In this document: piece after piece, positions 27,079-37,506 of the stretch
How positions within the stretch are numbered: the first letter of the stretch is position 1
Layout: each line of letters begins with the position of its first letter
Assembly: GCA_037443785.1 (NCBI GenBank)
Contig: JBBINR010000019.1
Span: 1-61,883, forward strand
Reading direction: 5' to 3'
Source of the DNA: JAQUOA01 sp037443785
Lineage (GTDB): Bacteria; Bacteroidota; Ignavibacteria; UBA10030; UBA8401
DNA length: 61,883 nt
Notes under the pieces: generated by a model
Told to the model about the DNA's origin: nothing
What the model saw: the letters and a program-made list of their open reading frames with translations, nothing else
The model's database searches: none
Position numbers and translations under genes: made by a program

Positions 27079-30000
27079 TCATTTCATCTTCACCAGTTTG
27101 GAAATACTATTCGTCTGCTTTTCTCCTTGATGCACGGTAATTTTATAAAGGTACAAGCCATTCCCGACTTCGTCGCCGTCTTTATCCCTTCCGTCCCAAA
27201 ATATTTTATTGAAGCCGACCTTTGCGGGAGCAGAAATATCCTGAATAAGCCGTCCGGCCACGGTATATATTTTAATCGAGACAAAATCCGGAATTGCGGC
27301 ACCGGTAAGATTAAATGTAAAGTGTGTCGATCCGGCAAACGGATTCGGGATAGTATACACATCGCGTAATTCCAATTTCGATGAAACATTGACGAACACT
27401 GTCGTCGTATCGGAATTGTTGCCGGAAATATCGCTCGCCGATATTTGAAAAATATTTTCTCCGTCCGGTAAAGCAGGAGTCCACCGAACGCGCGCTTCTC
27501 CCGGAGAGCCTGGTAATTGCATTTCCAAAATGCCCGGAATAAAATGAACGCGTTCATTATTCAACTGAATGGAAAAGATTGACGTATCGGCCATCGTCAA
27601 AACTGACGGATTGCTGTCTTTATAACGAATGATAATTTCCGGATTCGAACTGACATAATCGCCGTTAACAACCTGCCCGCCGTCTACTGTTACGAACAAC
27701 GAAGGTTTAAGAGTATCCGCAACGATTGTATATCCTACCGAAAAGGAATTATTTGTCATGTCAAGTTCGGGTATGGTGGTATCGGGATTAATTCTGAAAA
27801 AGAATAAATGTGAACCGCGTTTACCTCTGCTGTCGTATTGCACCTGCACCAAAGAAGAATCACCGGCGTTCAATGTCGGTATAATCGCGCGCAATAATGT
27901 TCTCGGAAAACCGTCATCGTCAGTAAGGATTGCCGCCGTTACGCTGTCGGCATTGGTCCCCCCGGCATTAAAGATTTTCAATGCCAGGTTGACGATCTCT
28001 CCCTCGTTCATTATTGGTTTTTCCACACTAATGGTCTTTTGTGACAGTGCCAGTTCAGCTGGCGGCAAAGCAGCAAGGTTCCATTGTTGAATCATGGGAG
28101 AATTACCCGAGGCGTTTCGAGTTAACGTAAAGAGAAGCTTTCCATAGGGATATTGTTTGGCGGAAACATTTTGTACATCCAATACCTGCGGGTTCACGAC
28201 AGAAATAATTGTATCGGACACACCATTGCTCGCAATGCCAATCACTTTAAGATTAATTGCGGCACCGGGCTGAACGATACTCTGCACAACTAATTTCTTC
28301 CACGATGTAACAGGCCCAAATTTTTCAGTGATGATGGTGCCCGATTCTTCGTGTTTAAAAAATGTGGTATCGAGTTCTACTTTGCCCAATCCACTGGCGT
28401 GATATAATTCCGGAACCGTTCCTGCGATTGCCCCTTTTTTACCTATGATTGCCCACGAATCTCTCCATCCAATAAGATCCGCATCTTTGCTGCCTATTAA
28501 TTTATAGGCATTTCGTGCAGAAGTGGTAAAGTTGTTCGACCCTTCACCATTAATCACAGCAACAACGTAATTGCCCGCAGACACTGCCGACACAAATTGT
28601 GCAAGGGAATCCGCTTGCGCCGGATCGGCAAAGAGATTAAACCGCCGGAACGAAATCAGAGCATAATTTGGATCGAACACTGCAAGAAAGTGGCAGGTAT
28701 CAATGGCATTCACAATAAGATTTTTGCCGTTGAATTCGAGAACGGCGAATCCTCCGTCAGCATATCCCGCCGAAACGAGTCGAAATCTTTCAGGTGTATC
28801 TTCGATATGAGCACCATTGGCATTTGAATATGCCGCATGAATGAATTTTCCCTTTACCCACGAGACAGAATCAGATTGTCCAATCGTTCGTTCGCTTGAA
28901 TCGCCCATAAAGAATGTCCCCACTGTCCAATCACGTACTCCATTTTCCACTTTCGCTCTCCACCAATAGCGCGTTAATCTTTTTAAGGAAGAAATGTCGA
29001 ATGTTGTTGAAAACTGCCCCAGGGTGGTTTTGAAACGGGTGGCGGCCGGGAAGGTGCTCACGGTGTCGACATCCAACAAAATTTTCTTAACGCCGTCCCA
29101 TGGCTCCGATGATGGATTCAAAAGAATCAGATGGGATATATATGACGTATTGAATTGATCCGGCTGGAGAATGGTAAAATCCGTTGTCGTAACAAAAAAG
29201 TTTTTTGACGCCGAATTATCATTCTTTGATGATTCAATAATTTTACTCAAAGGATCAATTTCCACGGTGATTTGGTGATCCCCCGCTTTTCCTTTCACAT
29301 CCGCGTACACAACAAGCGTCTCTGCAAGAACGGGAATCCGCATGCGGATATTCCACGTTTTGATTACTGACAATTGATAGCTCTCTGTAACACGCACGTC
29401 AACGCTGTCATACCGGGCGGAGCCTTCATTGCGGACAATCATTGTCACTGCTGTGCTGTCAACGATATTGGAAATGTTTGAAGGAACAAAAATTGAATTC
29501 GGATCAATTGCTAAGTTTGGCAGCGGCGGCGGTGCAGTATCGGGAACGACGACAAAGACGGAAGAATAAATATTATTGTCCCTATAAAATTCTCGAACGG
29601 AATTATCGGGATCAATTTCGATTTGAAGCCGTCGTCGTCCGATGCCCGCAGAAGAGTTATAAATTAATTTCACATCTTTATACGTCCCGGGAACGATTGA
29701 GTCGAACACGACTTGATCTAAATCTTCGTGACGATTATCGTCCCAGATGACAATCGATTGAACCTTTACATTTTTCGCCGTTGTCTGACTGATATTGTAC
29801 ACTCGCCCCTGTATCCCGAGGTATTTCCCTTGACCAACGGTGTCGGACTTTATTCCGGAAATAGTAACGGTGTTCGTGCCGGAAATCCGATCCGCTTTAT
29901 ACGTTCCGACAACTTGATAGTTCATTGCAAGCTCCGGCACCTTTTTGTAATAAACCGATACATTGCCAAAATGCGGAGTCTCTTTGTTTGCATTGGAATA

Positions 30001-33000
30001 AAGTTTTGCCGCCAATTTCACAGAAGGATATGTTGAAGCATTGATTTGGCTGAGCGAGGCTTTTCCCGGAGTACTGAAATCGAGCGCTGAAAGTGTGTCT
30101 ATTTGATTGGTGCTCTTTAACCCCAAGGGAACAATATCAATCTTCGATCCTGCCGGCACGAGCATATTCAATGTAAGACTATCCCAGGATGACGCCACGC
30201 CGATCTGCGGAAACAAAATCACACCGGAATCCGGCCTAGCATTTATCTGGGTCACGATACTCGCTACACCTTCATATTGCTTTTTATAACTTTCAGGCAC
30301 TGACCCTTTTGGTGCACCTTTCTTGCCAAGAATACACCACGATTCGCGGTATCGGACACTGTCAACATAATAACTGCCAAGCTGCTCAATCGCTTTTCTA
30401 ACGAGAGTTCCGCCGTTGAATCCGAGAACCGATTGCGCCCCATCGTCGCAAATGCTCATGGCAAGCAATGTTCCATTCGGCAATCGATTAATATAATTTA
30501 TCAACGAGTCTGCAGAGGGAGGTGTAGGATAAAGAAAATACCGAAACTCGTACGGCTGTAACGTAATGCTGTCGATCTTTGCCGTAACGATTCCCCAAAA
30601 AAAAGTATTCGGAGATTTTTCACTGCCGTTATACTCTACTGAGACAAATGAGCCCGCCGAGGTACCGGCCGAAGAGATTTTTAATTTGCTGATGCCGGAA
30701 AGCAATTCCCAATTTTTTGTTTGTTGATTGAAAGTCGTTTTGTCGTACAGAAAATCATTTGCTGTCCGCGGAGTTTCTGCAAACCATGATGCCGGATTGT
30801 TTGACGCAACAAACGACGAAGGCGTTGACCATTCAAACTGCGGCTGATCAATTTTTGCCCTCCACCAATACCGCTGCCCATCCTTGAGAGCAGGCAAACT
30901 GATCTCAGTCGTGATGGTATCGAAATCTTTGGTAAACTCGATAGCCGTAACAAAAGTCTCCGTTGTATCAAGACTCAAACGAATCCTTTCAGCGGCATCA
31001 CGAATCTTGTAAATGGGGTTTATTAATTTAAGACTGTTACGAATCGAATTATAGTAAGAACTTTGTTCCAATGAACGCAGATTGACCGAATAGACAGCAA
31101 AATTCATCGACGCAGTATTGTCCCCTTCGCTCATTTCATTAATTACATTAGCACTGTCAGCAACCACCGTTATGACGTGTTCACCAACTCTGTTCTTCAC
31201 CGGAATCGTAATCAGCGTCGTATCCCAAAAGGTGCTCGGAGATATTTTAAAAGAACGGGAAAAGGCAACGCTTCCATTGATCTTATCCGTCACTGAAACA
31301 AGAATTGAATCTAAAGGCTTTAAGCCAAGATTTTTCGTCACAATTTTGAGGCTCACCGAATCATCCGCTTCCGTCGGTATATTCCCCGCCAACGACAGCG
31401 ATTGATTGTCAAGCACAAGGTTTGGTTTACGGGGAACAGCAAGATTGACGATAGGATCCCCAAAAAGAGTGTTGCAGTACGTAAAGACTCTGTTGACATC
31501 ATTAAATCCGTTTAGCTGTAATTGCCGTATTTTGGCAAGCAGATGTGCTTTCCCGACGACCGTTACGGTATCTTTAAGAAGCTTCGTATAAAAAAACATT
31601 GGAAAGTTTGTGGCGGTAGAAAGATAACCCAGACTTGTGTTCCCAAAATAGGAAATTGCCTGCCCATCGCGATCTTGCGACACAAATAATTCTCCAAAAC
31701 AATCGATATCAGGTTCGGCAAATTTACCTGTCGAACATCCAAAATCTGATATCAATGGGTACCGATTTGAATAGATATTTTTTAGATCACTTACAGCGGT
31801 GATTCCATTGTCCCATGTTTGCGTTCCGCTGTGTCCGATGTATGAAATCAACAAAGAACCACTTTGAACTGCATCTTGGATTTGTTGTGTGGTATATGGA
31901 CCAAAGTTTGAAGTTGGATTGGTCGTTTTGTAAAAATGAACTCCCTTCCCTCCAACTGGCGGTGCAAGAGCTAACGACGTATAGACGTTATTATTTGCAT
32001 TTCTGATCTGGTCGATTTGCCCTGCCGTATTCGGATCGCCGCCGCTAAAAAATAGGAACGTCTTATTCCATTCATCAAACGGCTTTTGAAGATACGCTTG
32101 ATGTTTCTGCAGATAGAAATTAACGTCGGCATCGGTTTCTGCCGGAATTCTTCCGACATACATTTGCGGTATGTCCGCCTGCAAAGAATCCCACGTCGTA
32201 TACCATACATCGCTCACGGGATCGCCGTAGGAAGGAACAAGATTAGGCTTTATGTGCAATAATCCTGTTGTAACATTCTTATAATCATAATTGGCTTCGC
32301 CGATCAATAATAAATACGACGGGGCCGGCGGCTGCCATTGAGTGTTCGCTCTGACCAAAAAATCTCGAATTGCTTCAGGATGATTATAGCCGAAATAAAA
32401 TTCGTCATAAATATCGTCGACGTACGCAAGGTGAGTTCTTACGGGATAATTCGATTGGATAAAATTATTATATGCTGCGGCGGAATTTTTTAAAATTTTA
32501 TTCGACACAATAATATAATCGGCACCGCGATTGGGATTCCGGAGATTTTCAAATTGTTTCTTTACAACAAAACCCGGGGTGCGGGCTTTTGATTCTGAAA
32601 CGATATAGTATTGATCTCCTCCTGAAACGGAATCAGCAAAAGTACATGTTTTTTGGCTCGCTCCGGAAACAGAATAATTTATTATCCTCGTAACGGCAGG
32701 TGACACTTTATAAATAAGCAGGTTGGACGCCGTCAGTCCGGTAACTTTAATTGTTCTGTACGCTTTTGCCGCACTATCCGGGATTGTAATGACAAGAGAA
32801 TCATTGACCGCTTTTGTATACCGGTAATAGTCAATATCTATCCAATCGATTAAAAACTGGTATGTTCCTCCCGTCATCCCCTGAACTTTAATCGAATTAC
32901 TTCCTTCCTTCAATCGCGAAGAAGCATAAATTGGTTGGAAGTTTACTGTCTTTCGGTAGGCAAATGTATCTCCTTCCGCTATGGTCGTTGAATTGAATCC

Positions 33001-34335
33001 GATACCCATTTTACTTGAAGCATTGCCGGCATCGGTTCCATTGGCAATAAGCCGGAATGTTGTGGTGCAAAGAGTGCCGGGTAAAACCGAATTTGCCGTA
33101 AAAGGAACTGTGGTAATCGTCCCCGGATTGAAAAACAACCATGACCATATCTTGTGTTCCTGCCAAAAAGGAAGCTGCGATCGCGGATCAACTACGTCGT
33201 AATACCATAGCCGCAAATCTTTTTCAAGATGAAGTTTCGTGAGTGTGCTTTGCACCGTATCGCTCGAAGAGCCGCTCCCGTCACGCAAAACCGTACGCAA
33301 TCCGCTGCTTCCGCCCCATGTCAACCACACAATACTCGTATCCGAATATCGATCCATGTAGTTAAGATAATCCGTTTTTTGCGGAACGATAGTTCGGTAA
33401 TTTTTTGATCCGTAATGTTTTGTCCCGTAGAACTCCGCATAATCGGTCGTGTCAAATACTCCATCACCTTCTCCATTCACATAGAGAGGCACTTCCCGGC
33501 CTCCTTCAAAAAGTCGAAATGTTTTTGGATCGAGTCCTGCAAGATTAACGCCGTAGCTTTGCAAGTCGTTGTATGTTATTCGATAAATGCCGTCGGCAGG
33601 CACCGATAGCTTTATATACTGCTTTGTGTAATCAATCCACCCGCCCGACGTATCTGGTGGTAATGCTGTTGCATGAAATGAGCGAAATTCTTTTGCCGCA
33701 TCATAGTTCAGAATGACATCTTTAAGGTCCTGTTCATATGAGCTTAACGGAGTAAAATTTTTTCTAAATGATGTCTGGATATTTTGATATGAGATGCTGA
33801 GGTCAGCGCGCTGCACTTCGGTAATGTGATTTGTTCCCGGCTGATAGCTGTGCGTATTGATCCTGACGGCCGCACAATAATAATTTCCAAGCCAAACGTA
33901 ATCAAGAATTTCTATATCACTGGCAGGATATCGGTCTCCGGCAATGAGCGCGGTATTGAGATTCATTGGCTGGGATGAAATGGTTGAATCTGCATTGAGA
34001 ACGATTTTCGGATTTGCCGACGGTTGGGAGTTAGAATAGACATACTTCTGCACATTTTTCAACGCGGCAGTAATTTTTGTATTGGGCGGAAGAGCGATAA
34101 ATACCGTTTTGCTTGGCAGCATCGGTGTTCCCGGCTTGCTTTCATCGACTGCTTCTGGAAAATTTATTCTTTGTAAGCCGTTTGTCGTATGAACCTCCGC
34201 AGCTGCACTTTCAAAATCAGCCCTCAACGTAAACCCGTTCTTGTCGGCAGAAATTACGGTCACTTTTTGACCGGCGGTAATAAAACCACTTTCAAAATAT
34301 ACAATACAGATTATAATAATTAAATTTTTACACAC
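27079..34335 (-). CDS. Giant gingipain-like (C25) surface protein with CARDB and duplicated ILEI-like modules
   Basis: A 2,418-residue exported protein. Residues about 570-960 form a C25 domain with YLLLIGEANYDYKN, catalytic His in SYIGHSGT (H835) and Cys in DFGCSTGKF (C867), so the active site looks intact. Then come three CARDB-like Ig segments (about 975, 1605, 2095). A duplicated module starts with a strand region ending RYWWRAK (about 1150 and 1787) and continues into an ILEI/FAM3-like domain ending in a R-x-SW-x-I-GKKG motif (about 1300, 1900). The C-terminus (NPFAGSTHFTFNL...GLYLYKI) is a T9SS/FlgD-like domain. Start is GTG, without a clear ribosome site, 5 bases after the WecG-like gene. 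Likely a cell-surface adhesin or protease; target unknown. Confidence 0.78.
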   Translation of the reverse strand: MCKNLIIIICIVYFESGFITAGQKVTVISADKNGFTLRADFESAAAEVHTTNGLQRINFPEAVDESKPGTPMLPSKTVFIALPPNTKITAALKNVQKYVYSNSQPSANPKIVLNADSTISSQPMNLNTALIAGDRYPASDIEILDYVWLGNYYCAAVRINTHSYQPGTNHITEVQRADLSISYQNIQTSFRKNFTPLSSYEQDLKDVILNYDAAKEFRSFHATALPPDTSGGWIDYTKQYIKLSVPADGIYRITYNDLQSYGVNLAGLDPKTFRLFEGGREVPLYVNGEGDGVFDTTDYAEFYGTKHYGSKNYRTIVPQKTDYLNYMDRYSDTSIVWLTWGGSSGLRTVLRDGSGSSSDTVQSTLTKLHLEKDLRLWYYDVVDPRSQLPFWQEHKIWSWLFFNPGTITTVPFTANSVLPGTLCTTTFRLIANGTDAGNASSKMGIGFNSTTIAEGDTFAYRKTVNFQPIYASSRLKEGSNSIKVQGMTGGTYQFLIDWIDIDYYRYTKAVNDSLVITIPDSAAKAYRTIKVTGLTASNLLIYKVSPAVTRIINYSVSGASQKTCTFADSVSGGDQYYIVSESKARTPGFVVKKQFENLRNPNRGADYIIVSNKILKNSAAAYNNFIQSNYPVRTHLAYVDDIYDEFYFGYNHPEAIRDFLVRANTQWQPPAPSYLLLIGEANYDYKNVTTGLLHIKPNLVPSYGDPVSDVWYTTWDSLQADIPQMYVGRIPAETDADVNFYLQKHQAYLQKPFDEWNKTFLFFSGGDPNTAGQIDQIRNANNNVYTSLALAPPVGGKGVHFYKTTNPTSNFGPYTTQQIQDAVQSGSLLISYIGHSGTQTWDNGITAVSDLKNIYSNRYPLISDFGCSTGKFAEPDIDCFGELFVSQDRDGQAISYFGNTSLGYLSTATNFPMFFYTKLLKDTVTVVGKAHLLAKIRQLQLNGFNDVNRVFTYCNTLFGDPIVNLAVPRKPNLVLDNQSLSLAGNIPTEADDSVSLKIVTKNLGLKPLDSILVSVTDKINGSVAFSRSFKISPSTFWDTTLITIPVKNRVGEHVITVVADSANVINEMSEGDNTASMNFAVYSVNLRSLEQSSYYNSIRNSLKLINPIYKIRDAAERIRLSLDTTETFVTAIEFTKDFDTITTEISLPALKDGQRYWWRAKIDQPQFEWSTPSSFVASNNPASWFAETPRTANDFLYDKTTFNQQTKNWELLSGISKLKISSAGTSAGSFVSVEYNGSEKSPNTFFWGIVTAKIDSITLQPYEFRYFLYPTPPSADSLINYINRLPNGTLLAMSICDDGAQSVLGFNGGTLVRKAIEQLGSYYVDSVRYRESWCILGKKGAPKGSVPESYKKQYEGVASIVTQINARPDSGVILFPQIGVASSWDSLTLNMLVPAGSKIDIVPLGLKSTNQIDTLSALDFSTPGKASLSQINASTYPSVKLAAKLYSNANKETPHFGNVSVYYKKVPELAMNYQVVGTYKADRISGTNTVTISGIKSDTVGQGKYLGIQGRVYNISQTTAKNVKVQSIVIWDDNRHEDLDQVVFDSIVPGTYKDVKLIYNSSAGIGRRRLQIEIDPDNSVREFYRDNNIYSSVFVVVPDTAPPPLPNLAIDPNSIFVPSNISNIVDSTAVTMIVRNEGSARYDSVDVRVTESYQLSVIKTWNIRMRIPVLAETLVVYADVKGKAGDHQITVEIDPLSKIIESSKNDNSASKNFFVTTTDFTILQPDQFNTSYISHLILLNPSSEPWDGVKKILLDVDTVSTFPAATRFKTTLGQFSTTFDISSLKRLTRYWWRAKVENGVRDWTVGTFFMGDSSERTIGQSDSVSWVKGKFIHAAYSNANGAHIEDTPERFRLVSAGYADGGFAVLEFNGKNLIVNAIDTCHFLAVFDPNYALISFRRFNLFADPAQADSLAQFVSAVSAGNYVVAVINGEGSNNFTTSARNAYKLIGSKDADLIGWRDSWAIIGKKGAIAGTVPELYHASGLGKVELDTTFFKHEESGTIITEKFGPVTSWKKLVVQSIVQPGAAINLKVIGIASNGVSDTIISVVNPQVLDVQNVSAKQYPYGKLLFTLTRNASGNSPMIQQWNLAALPPAELALSQKTISVEKPIMNEGEIVNLALKIFNAGGTNADSVTAAILTDDDGFPRTLLRAIIPTLNAGDSSLVQVQYDSRGKRGSHLFFFRINPDTTIPELDMTNNSFSVGYTIVADTLKPSLFVTVDGGQVVNGDYVSSNPEIIIRYKDSNPSVLTMADTSIFSIQLNNERVHFIPGILEMQLPGSPGEARVRWTPALPDGENIFQISASDISGNNSDTTTVFVNVSSKLELRDVYTIPNPFAGSTHFTFNLTGAAIPDFVSIKIYTVAGRLIQDISAPAKVGFNKIFWDGRDKDGDEVGNGLYLYKITVHQGEKQTNSISKLVKMK

Positions 34336-34340
34336 AACGA

Positions 34341-35099
34341 TTATGTTCTTGATGAAGTATTATTGATTGATTGTAATTTCTGATTTATAACTCGTGCAAT
34401 AAAAACCGGATTGCCTACTACATAGCGTGAAAATAATTTTATTGGATTAAAAAAAAGACGGACAAACCATTCCAACCCTAAAAATTGTAAATACTTTGGC
34501 CCGCGTCTTTTCACTCCAGCAAGAAGGGTTATGGCATCACCAATTGCCTGAATGACATAACAATTCAATTCATGACGATGGAGCTGCATCCACAAATTCT
34601 GCTTGGGTGAACCCATCGCGACCCACAAAATATCCGGATGCACAGCATTGATTGAATCTATGAGATCACCTGATTCAATATCATCAAATCCGTTTTTCAT
34701 GCCGACTATCTTTAAATTTGGAATTTTATTACGAATTCTTTCAGTGGCCATGTGAAGATGTTCTGTCGTTGAACCAAGAAAAAAAATAGTCCATTGTTCT
34801 GAAGCGCATTTCCTTAACAAGAGCTCTGCATGGTCAGTCCAATTAAACCTCTCACTAAATCCATCCTCGTATAATATTTTTGATGCAAGCCAAACGCCAT
34901 TCCCTTCAGGATGAACAATATCTGTTTCAGCAAGAGCTTTGCAAAATGTTTCATCTTCCTTTGCAAGATTTACAATATGCGCAGTCGCATATGCTATTGT
35001 TGTTTTTCGGCGATGACGAATAGCATTTGAAATATGCTCCTCAATCCCCCTATATGCAATATCTGCAAAATCAACGGAAACAATTCGAAATATTCTCAT
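34341..35099 (-). CDS. WecG/TagA/CpsF-family glycosyltransferase
   Basis: A 252-residue GT26 enzyme. It has the family signatures HPEGNGVWLASK (about 62-73), FFLGSTTEHL, MGSPKQNLWM (about 155-164) and GVKRRGPKYLQFLGLEWFVRLFFNP near the C-terminus. These enzymes add the second sugar (such as ManNAc) onto an undecaprenyl-diphosphate-sugar at the inner face of the inner membrane. It is the last biosynthesis gene of the polysaccharide operon, 24 bases after a GT4 gene, and the giant C25 gene follows after 5 bases. Sugar specificity cannot be told. Confidence 0.88.
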   Translation of the reverse strand: MRIFRIVSVDFADIAYRGIEEHISNAIRHRRKTTIAYATAHIVNLAKEDETFCKALAETDIVHPEGNGVWLASKILYEDGFSERFNWTDHAELLLRKCASEQWTIFFLGSTTEHLHMATERIRNKIPNLKIVGMKNGFDDIESGDLIDSINAVHPDILWVAMGSPKQNLWMQLHRHELNCYVIQAIGDAITLLAGVKRRGPKYLQFLGLEWFVRLFFNPIKLFSRYVVGNPVFIARVINQKLQSINNTSSRT

Positions 35100-35123
35100 T
35101 GCCGCTTATAGATAATATTCAAT

Positions 35124-36230
35124 TTATGAATTAAGAAGATCATGATATATTGAATCTATTTTTTCACAATATTCCTCACACGTAGGCAGCGATATGACTT
35201 TTCGATAAAGATTTTCGCCAAGTACATGTGCTTTTGAAACATTGCTCAATAGATCAATAATATTCGCAGTAAGTTTTTCTACATCACCGACCGGGAATAA
35301 CATGCCATCCCTGCCATCATCAATAAACTCGGCAATGCCGTCAACACTCGAGCCAATGAACGGTTTGCTTGCCAAACCTGCCTCAAGCATAACATATGGA
35401 AATGAATCTCTTTCGGTCGGCAATACCACAATATCTGCCATTCGATAATACTTATGCATCATATTTTGTGGGGGAAGTATAATTTTTTGAGACCCATTCT
35501 CCAAATTATTCGTCAACTGAGATTCACGATTGCCATCACCGACTATCAACAAGGTTACATTTTCAATTTTTTCTCTAACTGCATGGAAAGCTTGTATGAT
35601 GTACGATACGCCTTTAGCAACCTCGAACCTGCCGACATACAAAACAATTTTGTTCTCCGGAAGTATTCCTAATGTACTGCGAAGTTCCCTAATTTCATCC
35701 GGCGAAACCTGCGGCATCTCTTCCACACAATTATACATCGTTTCAATTTTAGTTGTCTCTACATTGTACGTACTTATAATTTCGTTCCGCACGGCATTGC
35801 TGACGGCAATAATCTTATCGGAGTGAAAGCTTATCGATGTATACCCTTGCACAAGACTATGAGCAGTGGTAATCGTCCGAAAACCATTCTTTTTTGACAG
35901 CAACGATGCAACAAACTCAGGATACCGATGATGCGTATGCACAATATGGATATTGTGCTCTCGGCAGTATCGTTTAATAAAAAAAATATTTTGAGGAAGA
36001 AATAATATATTTTTCAATCCTCGTTGCATTGGGATGATGACCGGTTTCATTCCAAGCGAATCCAAAGCCTCAAATGCATTACCGCCGTTGGTAATGAAAT
36101 GCATCTGATAGTCACCTCTTCGTTTAAAATGACGAAGAAGCATCGTCATATACGTTGTTACACCCGAACTTCGATCAAAATCTAGGGCAACATGGAGAAC
36201 GTTTGTCACGTTTTTTACTATTTCGCTCAT
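35124..36230 (-). CDS. GT4-family glycosyltransferase
   Basis: A 368-residue retaining glycosyltransferase with two Rossmann domains. The C-terminal donor-binding domain has YVGRFEVAKG (about 193-202) and the E-x7-E motif in FPYVMLEAGLASKPFIGSSVDGIAE (about 280-305). The N-terminal domain carries HVALDFDRSSGVTTY and HTHHRYPEFVASL. Cytoplasmic or peripheral membrane; it would add a sugar in assembly of a lipid-linked surface glycan. The start overlaps the stop of the upstream membrane protein by 4 bases. The donor sugar is unknown. Confidence 0.88.
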   Translation of the reverse strand: MSEIVKNVTNVLHVALDFDRSSGVTTYMTMLLRHFKRRGDYQMHFITNGGNAFEALDSLGMKPVIIPMQRGLKNILFLPQNIFFIKRYCREHNIHIVHTHHRYPEFVASLLSKKNGFRTITTAHSLVQGYTSISFHSDKIIAVSNAVRNEIISTYNVETTKIETMYNCVEEMPQVSPDEIRELRSTLGILPENKIVLYVGRFEVAKGVSYIIQAFHAVREKIENVTLLIVGDGNRESQLTNNLENGSQKIILPPQNMMHKYYRMADIVVLPTERDSFPYVMLEAGLASKPFIGSSVDGIAEFIDDGRDGMLFPVGDVEKLTANIIDLLSNVSKAHVLGENLYRKVISLPTCEEYCEKIDSIYHDLLNS

Positions 36231-37429
36231 TTTGAAAGTTTGTCTTTATTTATTGCCAAATCAATTAATTGGGGACCAGATGCAAACAAACCAAAAAACA
36301 TAAATAAGATTCCAAAATGTCCATAAAAAAGATTTACTTTGCCTTCAACCAGAGATATCAGAATTAATCCGCAAATAATAACACTTGCTTGAGTAAAAAA
36401 TAAATTTCTTACATGGAATTCAAGAGGTTTATCCTTAAAATAATACCCCAAACCTATAGAAAAAAAACCTGCCAAGAGTGCTACAAGGATATCGGCATGC
36501 GGGTAATTCTTTCCAATGGTTAGAAAGTCGCCAACATGAAGTGGTGAAAAATGAGAAGGATCATAGAGATAGAAAGGAAGAACAGAAAGACAAAAAGAAA
36601 ACACTGTAATAGAAAGTATTTTTAACGCACTACGGTAATTTGCGTTATATGCGATATAAAAAAAAAGTATTGGAAGGACCAAAAGCCAATTGGGTCTTGA
36701 ACTAAGTGTTATACCTAAAAAAATTGATAACCCTGTTATAATGTAGCCATTCTTATTTAAAGAGGTCATAAGAACAGCAATTGCAACTAGAACAAAGATG
36801 CCGTTTGCAATATAGTCTGAACCTGTGCATATATTATAAAGAACATTTGGAGATAAAAAAGAGACAATCAGGATCAATATTGAAGCAATTCTGATATCCG
36901 AAGTCATCTTCCAGATAAAAAGCCAAAATATTGAATACCAAAAAATGCTTTGCAAAGAGCTATCCCCTAAAAGATAAAAAGGGATTGCCAATAATAATGA
37001 ACCAGGCATTGGCGTAAGCGGAGCATTCAAAAAGGTTTTTTCTGTATACGGATAATGACCTTTGAAAAGAGCATGTATCCCAACGTCAATCGCATTATCA
37101 GAATCTGATGCACCAAATTTAATACCAAATATCGAGAATCCTCCGGTATCAATAACAGGATGAATTACAATATGTGCAATAGTAAATGCTATTAGCATGG
37201 TTGCCACGGTGAACCAACATACTTTCGCTGTTAACCTTTTTGACAAAGATGGTATCAACCAACCAAAGAGAAAAAAGAGCAAAATCAATGTCGTAATAAT
37301 GTAAAAGAATAATATTCCGGGTGGTAGTTTTTTAAAAATCGTAATCGACGGAAATATTATTGAAAAAGAAAATATTAGGAAATTACTCCACCATGACTTA
37401 CTTAACAAATAATGTTTCGCGTTATTCAA
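36227..37429 (-). CDS. Polytopic membrane protein, GT-C/GT87-like
   Basis: A 400-residue inner-membrane protein with about ten hydrophobic segments and short loops. The first large loop after the third segment carries GHYPYTEKTFLNAPLTPMPG, which resembles the nPY...pP loop of GT87/DUF2029 mannosyltransferases using polyprenyl-phosphate sugar donors. An alternative is a Wzy-like polymerase, because the cluster has a flippase but no other candidate polymerase. The start is a TTG (37429) with no clear ribosome site, so the N-terminus is uncertain. It overlaps the downstream GT4 gene by 4 bases. Confidence 0.6.
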   Translation of the reverse strand: MNNAKHYLLSKSWWSNFLIFSFSIIFPSITIFKKLPPGILFFYIITTLILLFFLFGWLIPSLSKRLTAKVCWFTVATMLIAFTIAHIVIHPVIDTGGFSIFGIKFGASDSDNAIDVGIHALFKGHYPYTEKTFLNAPLTPMPGSLLLAIPFYLLGDSSLQSIFWYSIFWLFIWKMTSDIRIASILILIVSFLSPNVLYNICTGSDYIANGIFVLVAIAVLMTSLNKNGYIITGLSIFLGITLSSRPNWLLVLPILFFYIAYNANYRSALKILSITVFSFCLSVLPFYLYDPSHFSPLHVGDFLTIGKNYPHADILVALLAGFFSIGLGYYFKDKPLEFHVRNLFFTQASVIICGLILISLVEGKVNLFYGHFGILFMFFGLFASGPQLIDLAINKDKLSK

Positions 37430-37506
37430 TTTGTAATTACCAATACAAAATATTTATACTATTCTGTTTACAATATGTTGTTAAAGAAAAAGCTTACGAC
37501 ACTATA

